7,250 bases of DNA, from NCBI GenBank assembly GCA_023424135.1, contig JAFAEH010000134.1:1-7250 (forward strand), in the 5' to 3' direction. Below the pieces are notes generated by a model. That model saw only the letters and a program-made list of their open reading frames with translations. It was not told the origin of the DNA and searched no databases. How positions within the stretch are numbered: position 1 is the stretch's first letter; each line of letters opens with the position of its first letter. Both the position numbers and the translations under genes were made by a program. This document shows positions 1 through 5,726 of the stretch, one piece after another. The DNA is from Actinomycetes bacterium (GTDB taxonomy: Bacteria > Actinomycetota > Actinomycetes > Actinomycetales > Cellulomonadaceae).

Positions 1-128
1 GCCTCGGCCTGCGCCTGCGCGGCCTCCGCACGGGCCTGTGCGGCGTCCGCGGCGGCGCGGGCCGCTGCCGCCTCGAGCTCGGCCAGGGACGCGTCGTGCG
101 ACGACGACGCCGGGGTGCGCTCCGACAT
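1..128 (-). CDS. Partial 5' end of an Ala-rich protein of unknown function
   Basis: Reading the minus strand from the ATG at 128-126 gives 42 open codons that run off the left edge of the window. The protein begins MSERTPASSSHDASLAELEA and continues as a run rich in Ala, Glu, Gln, Arg and Asp, with no signal peptide or membrane segment in the visible part. The composition fits a long helix or coiled coil after a short Ser/Thr-rich start. I do not recognise the family; too little is visible. Support for a real gene is the open frame, the ATG, and a TACGAT -10 box exactly 6 nt upstream, the same arrangement as in front of the divergent leuS. No Shine-Dalgarno sequence precedes the ATG, which fits a leaderless message. 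A non-coding leuS upstream region is the alternative. Confidence 0.55.
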   Translation of the reverse strand, partial: MSERTPASSSHDASLAELEAAAARAAADAAQARAEAAQAQAE

Positions 129-134
129 GCGCCG

Positions 135-140
135 ATCGTA
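135..140 (-). promoter_or_regulatory. -10 box (TACGAT) of the minus-strand gene, leaderless type
   Basis: On the minus strand TACGAT matches the actinobacterial TANNNT -10 pattern and is followed by 6 nt and then the ATG at 128. Transcription would begin at or next to the A of the start codon, so the message would have no 5' untranslated region. No convincing -35 hexamer is visible 16-18 nt further upstream. Confidence 0.5.
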
Positions 141-168
141 GCCACGGGTGCCCGCGCCCGGCCCGGTG

Positions 169-186
169 CGCGCCCGCGCCCGCGCC
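169..186. repeat. Three tandem CGCGCC hexamers in the divergent promoter spacer
   Basis: The hexamer CGCGCC is repeated three times without interruption between the two divergent -10 boxes. It could be plain GC-rich sequence or a protein-binding site; nothing in the sequence decides this. Confidence 0.35.
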
Positions 187-218
187 GGTGCACGGTGGGG
201 AGGGGGCGTGCGGCTCGG

Positions 219-224
219 TACGAT
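219..224 (+). promoter_or_regulatory. -10 box (TACGAT) of leuS, leaderless type
   Basis: TACGAT is followed by 6 nt (TCACCG) and then the GTG start of leuS at 231, so transcription would start at the start codon itself. A weak -35 candidate, TGGGGA at 196-201, lies 17 nt upstream and matches TTGACA at 3 of 6 positions. There is no ribosome binding site between the -10 box and the GTG. This promoter decides the leuS start at 231 over longer in-frame options. Confidence 0.6.
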
Positions 225-230
225 TCACCG

Positions 231-3146
231 GTGAGCGACCAGTCCCCGACCCCGGCCCCCGACGACGTCCCCTTCCGCTACACCGCCGCCCTCGCGCAGC
301 AGATCGAGCTGCGCTGGCAGGACGAGTGGGAGCGTCGCGGCACGTACTTCACCCCGAACCCGGTCGGGCCGCTCACCGACGGTGCCGGACACCACGCGGA
401 CCCGGACGCCCGGCCGTTCTTCGTGATGGACATGTTCCCGTACCCCTCGGGTGCCGGGCTGCACGTCGGGCACCCCCTGGGCTACATCGCCACGGACGTG
501 GTGGGGCGCTTCCGGCGCATGTGCGGCGACAACGTGCTGCACGCGCTGGGCTTCGACGCGTTCGGCCTGCCCGCCGAGCAGTACGCGGTGCAGACCGGGC
601 AGCACCCGCGCACGACGACCGAGGCGAACATCGCGATCATGCAGCGTCAGCTGCGTCGCCTCGGTCTGGCGCACGACCCGCGCCGGTCCTTCGCGACGAT
701 CGACCCGGACTACGTGCGCTGGACCCAGTGGATCTTCCTGCAGATCTTCGAGTCCTGGTACGACGAGGACGCGGTGCGCCCCGACGGCGGCACCGGCCGG
801 GCCAGACCCGTCGCCGAGCTCGTCGCCGAGTACGAGGCCGGCACGCGCGCGCTGCCGACGGACGTCGAGGGCGTCGCCCCCGGCGCGACGTGGGCCGACC
901 TCGACACCGCCACGCGCCGGCGCGTCGTCGACGCACGCCGCCTGGCCTACCTGTCGGACACGCCCGTCAACTGGGCGCCCGGTCTGGGCACCGTCCTCGC
1001 GAACGAGGAGGTCACGTCCGAGGGGCGCTCCGAGCGCGGCAACTTCCCGGTCTTCCAGCGCAGCCTGCGCCAGTGGAACATGCGGATCACGGCCTACGCG
1101 GACCGCCTGACCGACGACCTCGAGCGCATCGACTGGCCCGAGAAGGTCAAGTCCATGCAGCGGCACTGGATCGGGCGTTCCACGGGTGCCCGGGTGCGGT
1201 TCGCGGTGCAGGGCGGTGAGCAGCTCGAGGTCTTCACGACGCGCCCCGACACGCTGTTCGGTGCGACGTTCCTGGTCGTCTCCCCGGAGCACCCGCTGCT
1301 CGACGAGGTTCCCGCGACGTGGCCCGACGGGACGTCGGACGGGTGGACCGGTGGGCACGCCACACCCGTCGACGCGGTCGCCGACTACCGCAAGCAGGCC
1401 GCCGCCAAGACCGCGCTCGAGCGCCAGCAGGACGCCGGGCGCAAGACCGGCGTCTTCACCGGGCACCTGGCCGCCAACCCCGTCAACGGCGAGCTGCTGC
1501 CGGTGTTCACGGCCGACTACGTGCTCATGGGGTACGGCACGGGCGCGATCATGGCCGTGCCGGGCGGCGACGAGCGCGACTTCCAGTTCGCGGAGGCCTT
1601 CGGTCTGCCCGTCGTCTACACGGTCGACGCACCGCAGGGCACCCCGCCCGGTGCGCGCACGGGCGACGGCCCCGTCATCAACTCGTCGAACGACGAGATC
1701 AGCCTCGACGGGCTCGGCGTCGACGACGCCAAGGAGCGCGTCGTCGCGTGGCTCGGCGCCCGCGGCGCGGGGGAGAAGACGGTCACCTACCGCCTGCGCG
1801 ACTGGCTGTTCAGCCGCCAGCGCTACTGGGGCGAGCCGTTCCCCGTCGTCTACGACGAGGACGACACCCCCATCGCGCTGCCGGACTCCGCGCTGCCGGT
1901 CGAGCTGCCCGAGGTCCCGGACTTCTCGCCGCGCACCTACGAGCCCGACGACGCGGACTCCGAGCCCGAGCCCCCGCTGGGTCGCAACACCGACTGGCTG
2001 TACGTCGAGCTCGACCTGGGCGACGGGCGCAAGCGCTACCGGCGCGACGCGAACACCATGCCGAACTGGGCAGGCTCCTGCTGGTACTACCTGCGCTACC
2101 TCGACCCGCGGTCCGACGACGTGCTCGTCGACCCCGCGCTCGAGGAGTACTGGATGGGCCCGGGCCACGGCTCGCAGCCCGACGGCTCCACGGGCGGCGT
2201 CGACCTGTACGTCGGTGGCGTCGAGCACGCCGTGCTGCACCTGCTGTACGCGCGGTTCTGGCACAAGGTGCTCTACGACCTGGGCCACGTCCGCAGCGCT
2301 GAGCCGTTCCACCGGCTCTTCAACCAGGGCTACATCCAGGCCTACGCCTACACCGACGGGCGCGGCGTCTACGTGCCCGCGGCCGAGGTGGTCGAGGACG
2401 AGGCGTCGCCCACCGGGTTCGTGTGGGACGGGCAGCCCGTGCACCGCGAGTACGGCAAGATCGGCAAGTCGCTGAAGAACGCCGTCTCGCCCGACGAGAT
2501 GTACGAGGCGTACGGGGCCGACACGCTGCGCGTCTACGAGATGTCGATGGGGCCCCTGGACCTGTCGCGGCCGTGGGAGACCCGCGCCGTCGTCGGTGCG
2601 CAGCGCTTCCTGCAGCGGCTGTGGCGCAACGTCGTGGACGAGAGCACGGGTGAGGTCGTCGTGTCCGACGACGAGCCGACGCCGGAGACGCTGCGCGTCC
2701 TGCACCGCACGATCGCGGACGTGCGCGAGGACATGGAGGGCATGCGGATCAACACCGCGATCGCCAAGCTCATCGTCCTCAACAACCACCTCACGACCCT
2801 CGAGCGCACCCCGCGCTCCGTCGTCGAGGCGCTCGTCGTCATGACCGCGCCCGTCGCGCCGCACGTCGCCGAGGAGCTGTGGGCCAGGCTCGGCCACGGC
2901 GAGTCCGTCGTGCACGCGTCGTTCCCGCAGGCCGACCCGCAGCACCTCGTCGAGGACACCGTGACGTGCGTCTTCCAGGTCCAGGGCAAGGTCCGTGGCC
3001 GCGCCGAGGTCGCCACGTCGGTCTCCGACGACGACCTGCGCGCGCTGGCACTGGCCGACACGGGTGTGCAGCGCGCGCTGGCCGGGCGCGACGTGCGCAC
3101 TGTCGTCGTGCGCGCGCCCAGGCTCGTCAACGTGGTGCCGGCCTGA
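231..3146 (+). CDS. leuS: Leucyl-tRNA synthetase
   Basis: Cytoplasmic class I synthetase that joins leucine to tRNA-Leu using ATP. The protein is 971 residues, close to actinobacterial relatives. Signature HVGH (HIGH motif) is at residues 78-81. The CP1 editing domain, which hydrolyses mischarged tRNA, shows TTRPDT at 336-341 and GTGAIMAVPGGDERD at 436-450; Asp450 matches the universally conserved editing-site Asp. RDWLFSRQRYWGEPFP is at 523-538, followed by the leucine-specific insertion. The second catalytic signature reads KIGKS at 743-747 in place of KMSKS. An anticodon-binding helical domain follows from about 780, and the C-terminal tRNA-binding domain ends VRAPRLVNVVPA. The frame stays open upstream to 96, but that extension is Arg-rich and overlaps the promoter; the GTG at 231, 6 nt after TACGAT, gives the natural start SDQSPTPAPDD. 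Its stop overlaps the probable start of degV, suggesting one transcript. Confidence 0.97.
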   Translation: MSDQSPTPAPDDVPFRYTAALAQQIELRWQDEWERRGTYFTPNPVGPLTDGAGHHADPDARPFFVMDMFPYPSGAGLHVGHPLGYIATDVVGRFRRMCGDNVLHALGFDAFGLPAEQYAVQTGQHPRTTTEANIAIMQRQLRRLGLAHDPRRSFATIDPDYVRWTQWIFLQIFESWYDEDAVRPDGGTGRARPVAELVAEYEAGTRALPTDVEGVAPGATWADLDTATRRRVVDARRLAYLSDTPVNWAPGLGTVLANEEVTSEGRSERGNFPVFQRSLRQWNMRITAYADRLTDDLERIDWPEKVKSMQRHWIGRSTGARVRFAVQGGEQLEVFTTRPDTLFGATFLVVSPEHPLLDEVPATWPDGTSDGWTGGHATPVDAVADYRKQAAAKTALERQQDAGRKTGVFTGHLAANPVNGELLPVFTADYVLMGYGTGAIMAVPGGDERDFQFAEAFGLPVVYTVDAPQGTPPGARTGDGPVINSSNDEISLDGLGVDDAKERVVAWLGARGAGEKTVTYRLRDWLFSRQRYWGEPFPVVYDEDDTPIALPDSALPVELPEVPDFSPRTYEPDDADSEPEPPLGRNTDWLYVELDLGDGRKRYRRDANTMPNWAGSCWYYLRYLDPRSDDVLVDPALEEYWMGPGHGSQPDGSTGGVDLYVGGVEHAVLHLLYARFWHKVLYDLGHVRSAEPFHRLFNQGYIQAYAYTDGRGVYVPAAEVVEDEASPTGFVWDGQPVHREYGKIGKSLKNAVSPDEMYEAYGADTLRVYEMSMGPLDLSRPWETRAVVGAQRFLQRLWRNVVDESTGEVVVSDDEPTPETLRVLHRTIADVREDMEGMRINTAIAKLIVLNNHLTTLERTPRSVVEALVVMTAPVAPHVAEELWARLGHGESVVHASFPQADPQHLVEDTVTCVFQVQGKVRGRAEVATSVSDDDLRALALADTGVQRALAGRDVRTVVVRAPRLVNVVPA

Positions 3147-4303
3147 GCCCGGCGACGGCGCCGCGGCCCCGGGTCGCGGTCGTCACCGACTCGACCGCGG
3201 CACTGCCACCGGGGGTCGCCGACGCGGAAGGGCTGCAGGTCGTGCCGCTCGACGTCTCCGTCGACGGCGTGCGGTACGTCGAGGGTGTCGACATCACGCC
3301 CGAGCAGCTCCTGCACGCGCTCGCGCGCGGTGCCAAGGTGACGACGTCGCAGCCGCCGCCGTCGTCCTTCGCCGCGGCCTACGAGCGTGCGGCCGCGCAG
3401 GGCGCGCGCGAGATCGTGTCCGTGCACCTGTCCGGTGAGATGTCCGGGACCGTGCGCTCGGCCCGGACGGCCGCGACCGTCAGCCCGGTGCCCGTGCGTG
3501 TCGTCGACTCCCGCACGGCCGCGCTCGGGCTGGGCTTCGCCGCGCTCGCCGCGGCCCGGTGCGCCCGCACCCCGCTCGACGTGACGCGGCTCGGTGACCC
3601 GCGGGTGGTGCGTGACGTGCGCGAGGGGGCGTCGGTGCGTGACGTGCGACCGGTCGCCGGCGGGACCACGGCGCGCGGCGCCGTGGCGGACGACGACGGT
3701 GGCGGCGACGACCCGGCGTCCCTGACGTCCGGGGAGGGCGGGGGTCGTGCGTCGGCCGGGGACCACGGGGCCCGCGCGGCCGCGTTCGGGGACGGTGTGC
3801 GCCGATGGGTGGCACGTGCGGTCGCCGGTCGTGCCCACCGCGGTACGCACGCGGAACCGGTGTGGCCGGACGCCGACGACGTCGCGGCCGCCGCCCTCGC
3901 GGGTGCCGAGAGCAGCCGCGTGTGGTTCCTGGTCGACTCGCTCGAGCACCTGCGCCGCGGCGGGCGGCTCGGGACGGCGGCCGCCGCGATCGGCACGGTG
4001 CTCGGCCTGCGGCCGATCCTGTCCGTGCAGGACGGCCGCCTCGTCGTCGCCGAGAAGGTGCGCACGCGCCGTGCCGCGCGTGAACGCCTCGAGCAGCTCG
4101 CGCTCGCCGACCTCGCGGGCCGGACGTCGGCGCGCGTCGGCGTGCACCACGTCGGCCCGTCGGACGTCGCCGAGCAGGTCGCGCAGCGCATCGCCGCCCA
4201 GGCGGACGTGCCGCTGCCCGAGCTGCTCGTGGCCGACGCGGGCGCGGTCCTCGCCGCGCACGTCGGGCCCGGTCTCCTCGCGGTGGTCGTCACCGACGCC
4301 TGA
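3143..4303 (+). CDS. DegV/FakB-family fatty-acid-binding protein with mid-protein insertion
   Basis: DegV-family proteins bind one fatty acid; as FakB they present it to the kinase FakA for acyl-phosphate formation. Family features present: VTDST at residues 14-18, TTSQP at 67-71, HLSGEMSGT at 95-103, VVDSRTAALGLGF, then FLVDSLEHLRRGGR with RRGGR at 271-275, and KVRTR at 305-309. Length is 386 residues, against about 280-290 usual for the family. The excess lies between about residues 142 and 241: a Gly/Asp/Arg-rich stretch including DDDGGGDD and FGDGVRRWVARAVAGRAHRG, absent from typical members. Start choice: no ATG or GTG lies near the conserved N-terminus. The CTG at 3143 overlaps the leuS stop (CTGA) and gives LSPATAPRPRVAVVTDST. 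In-frame GTGs at 2879 and 2966 would add Arg-rich sequence inside leuS; the GTG at 3242 would remove VTDST. No Shine-Dalgarno is visible, so coupling to leuS translation is likely. No FakA gene is in the window. Confidence 0.9.
   Translation: MSPATAPRPRVAVVTDSTAALPPGVADAEGLQVVPLDVSVDGVRYVEGVDITPEQLLHALARGAKVTTSQPPPSSFAAAYERAAAQGAREIVSVHLSGEMSGTVRSARTAATVSPVPVRVVDSRTAALGLGFAALAAARCARTPLDVTRLGDPRVVRDVREGASVRDVRPVAGGTTARGAVADDDGGGDDPASLTSGEGGGRASAGDHGARAAAFGDGVRRWVARAVAGRAHRGTHAEPVWPDADDVAAAALAGAESSRVWFLVDSLEHLRRGGRLGTAAAAIGTVLGLRPILSVQDGRLVVAEKVRTRRAARERLEQLALADLAGRTSARVGVHHVGPSDVAEQVAQRIAAQADVPLPELLVADAGAVLAAHVGPGLLAVVVTDA
3607..3648 (+). repeat. 15-nt direct repeat inside the DegV insertion
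   Basis: GGTGCGTGACGTGCG occurs at 3607-3621 and again, identical, at 3634-3648. The 27-nt period keeps the reading frame and encodes two copies of VRDVR nine residues apart. The repeat lies at the left part of the segment that typical DegV proteins lack, so it may mark growth of the insertion by local duplication. Confidence 0.75.
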
Positions 4304-4358
4304 CCTGCGGGGGCGTCGAGGCAGGGCCCGCCCCGTCAGCGGACGTCGCTCTCACGCG

Positions 4359-4386
4359 CGCCGACCGAACCCACGCCGACCGAACC
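4359..4386 (+). repeat. 13-nt direct repeat in the degV-comEA gap
   Basis: CGCCGACCGAACC occurs at 4359-4371 and 4374-4386, identical copies separated by 2 nt (period 15). It is non-coding and lies about 160 nt upstream of the comEA -10 box. Spaced direct repeats of this kind can be regulator sites, but no known operator is recognised. Confidence 0.7.
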
Positions 4387-4519
4387 GACGCTCGCGACAT
4401 CGACGACTCTGTCGCTCGCAGGGTGGGTGCTGCGGGGGCGAGGTGGGGGAGTGCGTCGACGTGGGGTGAGCCGACCACAGCCCTCGGCGACGTCGGGCCC
4501 GTCCACGGATGCGCGGTGA

Positions 4520-4538
4520 CGCCCGCTGTCGGCGGGCG
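4520..4538. promoter_or_regulatory. Inverted repeat beside the comEA promoter, possible operator
   Basis: CGCCCGC (4520-4526) and GCGGGCG (4532-4538) are perfect reverse complements with a 5-nt centre, TGTCG. The element ends 8 nt before the -10 box, so it covers the place where a -35 box would sit, where a bound protein would affect initiation. It could also act as a transcript hairpin ending read-through from degV, but no T-run follows. The function is inferred from position only. Confidence 0.4.
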
Positions 4539-4546
4539 AGCGCGCC

Positions 4547-4552
4547 TAGCGT
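4547..4552 (+). promoter_or_regulatory. -10 box (TAGCGT) of comEA, leaderless type
   Basis: TAGCGT fits TANNNT and is followed by 7 nt and the GTG at 4560. Transcription would begin at or next to the start codon. No clear -35 hexamer is found at the usual distance. The geometry matches the two promoters at the left of the window and argues for the GTG at 4560 rather than the in-frame GTG at 4551 or the ATG at 4509, which lie within or upstream of the box. Confidence 0.5.
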
Positions 4553-4559
4553 GCGGACG

Positions 4560-5726
4560 GTGCCGAGCCCCGAGCGTCCACGCGTCCCCGACGACGTCGC
4601 GCGCCGCCTGCGCGCCGTCGCGGCCGGACGCGCGGTCGACGGCGCCCCGAGGACCGGACGTGGACCCGACGCGGCCGCGATCCCGCCGACCCTCCGGGCA
4701 CCGGTCACCGCGACCGGCTGGACGCCCACGCCGCGGACCGCTGCGACGGACCACTGGTCCGCGGCCGTCCGGCGGCAGGACCTCGGGGACCCGTCCGTCG
4801 CGCCGCCCAGGGGCTGGCACCGACTCCCGGCCGGTCCCGTCGGCGAGCCGGAGGTGATGGCCGGGGAGCCCGGGGCCGGGTCGCGTCCCGAGCACGGGCC
4901 CTGGCCGGAGGTGCCGTCCGCGAGGGAGGTTCAACCCGAGAGGGCGTCCGCGGAGGAGACCCAGGCGGGGACGGCGTCCGCGGGGGAGTCGCAGCCGGAG
5001 ACGGAGGCCGCGCAGCCGGAGACGGAGGCTCAGCATGCGGCACGGGTGCACGTCGCACGCGTGCGCTGGCTTCCCGGCTGGCGTGCCGCGGGTGGCGTCG
5101 TGCTCGTGCTCGCCCTGGTCGCGGGCGGGGTCGCCCTGCGGGTGTCGGCTGCACCGGGCGCATCGCCGGTCGAGGTGCCGACGCCGTTCGCGATCGGTGG
5201 GGCGCAGGCATCGGACCCGGGCGGCGGGCAGGGCGGTGACGGGCAGGACGGCGATGGGCAGGACGGCGACGGTCGGACGGGCGACGGGACGATCACCGAG
5301 GCCGGGCAGCAGGTCGTCGTGCACGTCGTCGGCGCCGTCGCGCAGCCCGGTGTCGTGCGGCTCGCTCTCGGTGCTCGTGTCGCCGACGCCCTGACGGCCG
5401 CCGGGGGCGGCACGGCGGACGCGGACCTCGGCGCAGTCAACCTGGCGCGCGTGCTCACGGACGGCGAGCAGCTCCTGGTCCCGGTCGTCGGTGCCGAGCC
5501 CGCCGGCCCGCCGGCCTCGGCCGCCGTCGTCGAGGACGGCCTCGTCGATCTCAACAGGGCGGACCCGGCTACCCTCGAGACGCTGCCGGGCGTCGGACCG
5601 GTGCTGGCCGAGCGCATCGTGCGGCACCGGGAGGAGCAGCCGTTCACGACGGTCGACGAGCTCGACGACGTGCCCGGCATCGGTCCGTCCCTCATGTCCC
5701 AGCTCCGCGCACTGGTGCGCGTGTGA
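4560..5726 (+). CDS. comEA: ComEA-family membrane-anchored DNA-binding protein
   Basis: ComEA binds incoming double-stranded DNA outside the membrane and passes it to the ComEC channel. The protein has 388 residues. Residues 1-177 are hydrophilic, low-complexity and probably cytoplasmic, with Pro/Glu-rich repeats from about 119 to 158 and basic residues just before the membrane (RVHVARVRWLPGWR). One transmembrane helix spans about 178-195. A Gly/Asp/Gln linker with GQDGD repeats (about 228-242) leads to an SLBB domain (252-311, VVVHVVGAVAQPG to LLVPVVG). The C-terminus is a paired helix-hairpin-helix DNA-binding domain (327-388): DLNRADPATLETLPGVGP and, later, VPGIGPSLMSQL. Bacillus-type ComEA has only a short N-terminus before its membrane helix, so the 177-residue extension is notable. 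The GTG at 4560 is chosen because it follows the -10 box by 7 nt. The stop overlaps comEC by 4 nt. Confidence 0.93.
   Translation: MPSPERPRVPDDVARRLRAVAAGRAVDGAPRTGRGPDAAAIPPTLRAPVTATGWTPTPRTAATDHWSAAVRRQDLGDPSVAPPRGWHRLPAGPVGEPEVMAGEPGAGSRPEHGPWPEVPSAREVQPERASAEETQAGTASAGESQPETEAAQPETEAQHAARVHVARVRWLPGWRAAGGVVLVLALVAGGVALRVSAAPGASPVEVPTPFAIGGAQASDPGGGQGGDGQDGDGQDGDGRTGDGTITEAGQQVVVHVVGAVAQPGVVRLALGARVADALTAAGGGTADADLGAVNLARVLTDGEQLLVPVVGAEPAGPPASAAVVEDGLVDLNRADPATLETLPGVGPVLAERIVRHREEQPFTTVDELDDVPGIGPSLMSQLRALVRV
4914..5029 (+). repeat. Degenerate tandem repeats in the ComEA N-terminal region
   Basis: A 30-nt period is visible three times, starting near 4914, 4944 and 4974, encoding PSAREVQPER, ASAEETQAGT and ASAGESQPET. 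Each unit contains a form of GCGTCCGCGGNGGAG. It is followed by a 21-nt period: the 19-mer CGCAGCCGGAGACGGAGGC occurs at 4990-5008 and 5011-5029, encoding QPETEAA then QPETEAQ. All units are multiples of 3 and keep the frame open. Confidence 0.7.
5241..5285 (+). repeat. 15-nt tandem repeat encoding GQDGD in the ComEA linker
   Basis: Units at 5241-5255 and 5256-5270 differ at one base and encode GQDGD twice; 5271-5285 is a diverged third copy (GRTGD). A related GGGQGGD precedes them. The repeat forms an acidic flexible linker between the membrane helix and the SLBB domain. Confidence 0.75.

Larger units (their letters stand above)
4304..4559. other. Non-coding gap between degV and comEA
   Basis: No supported gene lies in these 256 bases. 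They hold a weak GC-rich stem just after degV (4310-4315 pairing with 4329-4334, loop 13, no T-run, so a poor terminator), a 13-nt direct repeat (4359-4386), a 6-bp inverted repeat GCGACA/TGTCGC, a 7-bp inverted repeat (4520-4538) and the comEA -10 box (4547-4552). The 11-mer CTGCGGGGGCG appears at both 4305-4315 and 4430-4440. The gap separates the leuS-degV unit from the comEA-comEC unit. Confidence 0.6.

Noticed and set aside
96..230. N-terminal extension of leuS from upstream in-frame start codons
   Set aside because: The added 45 residues are Arg-rich, unlike LeuRS N-termini, overlap both divergent promoters, and the GTG at 231 is placed exactly for a leaderless start.
225..2945. A 906-codon open frame on the minus strand opposite leuS
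   Set aside because: In DNA this GC-rich, antisense frames stay open because stop codons are rare. The translation is Arg/Val/Gly-rich with no recognisable domain, and leuS on the plus strand is certain.
2879..3142. Longer degV starting at an in-frame GTG within leuS (2879 or 2966)
   Set aside because: The extra residues are Arg/Gly/Pro-rich shadow sequence of the conserved leuS C-terminus, and the family N-terminus begins right after position 3143.
4310..4334. Rho-independent terminator after degV
   Set aside because: The stem is only 6 bp with a 13-nt loop and no T-run follows; it is not better than expected in such GC-rich DNA.
4466..4519. A 17-codon open frame (GTGAGC start) upstream of comEA, as a possible leader peptide
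   Set aside because: It has no distinctive sequence, its purine-rich upstream stretch is too far away for a good ribosome binding site, and frames of this length are common by chance here.
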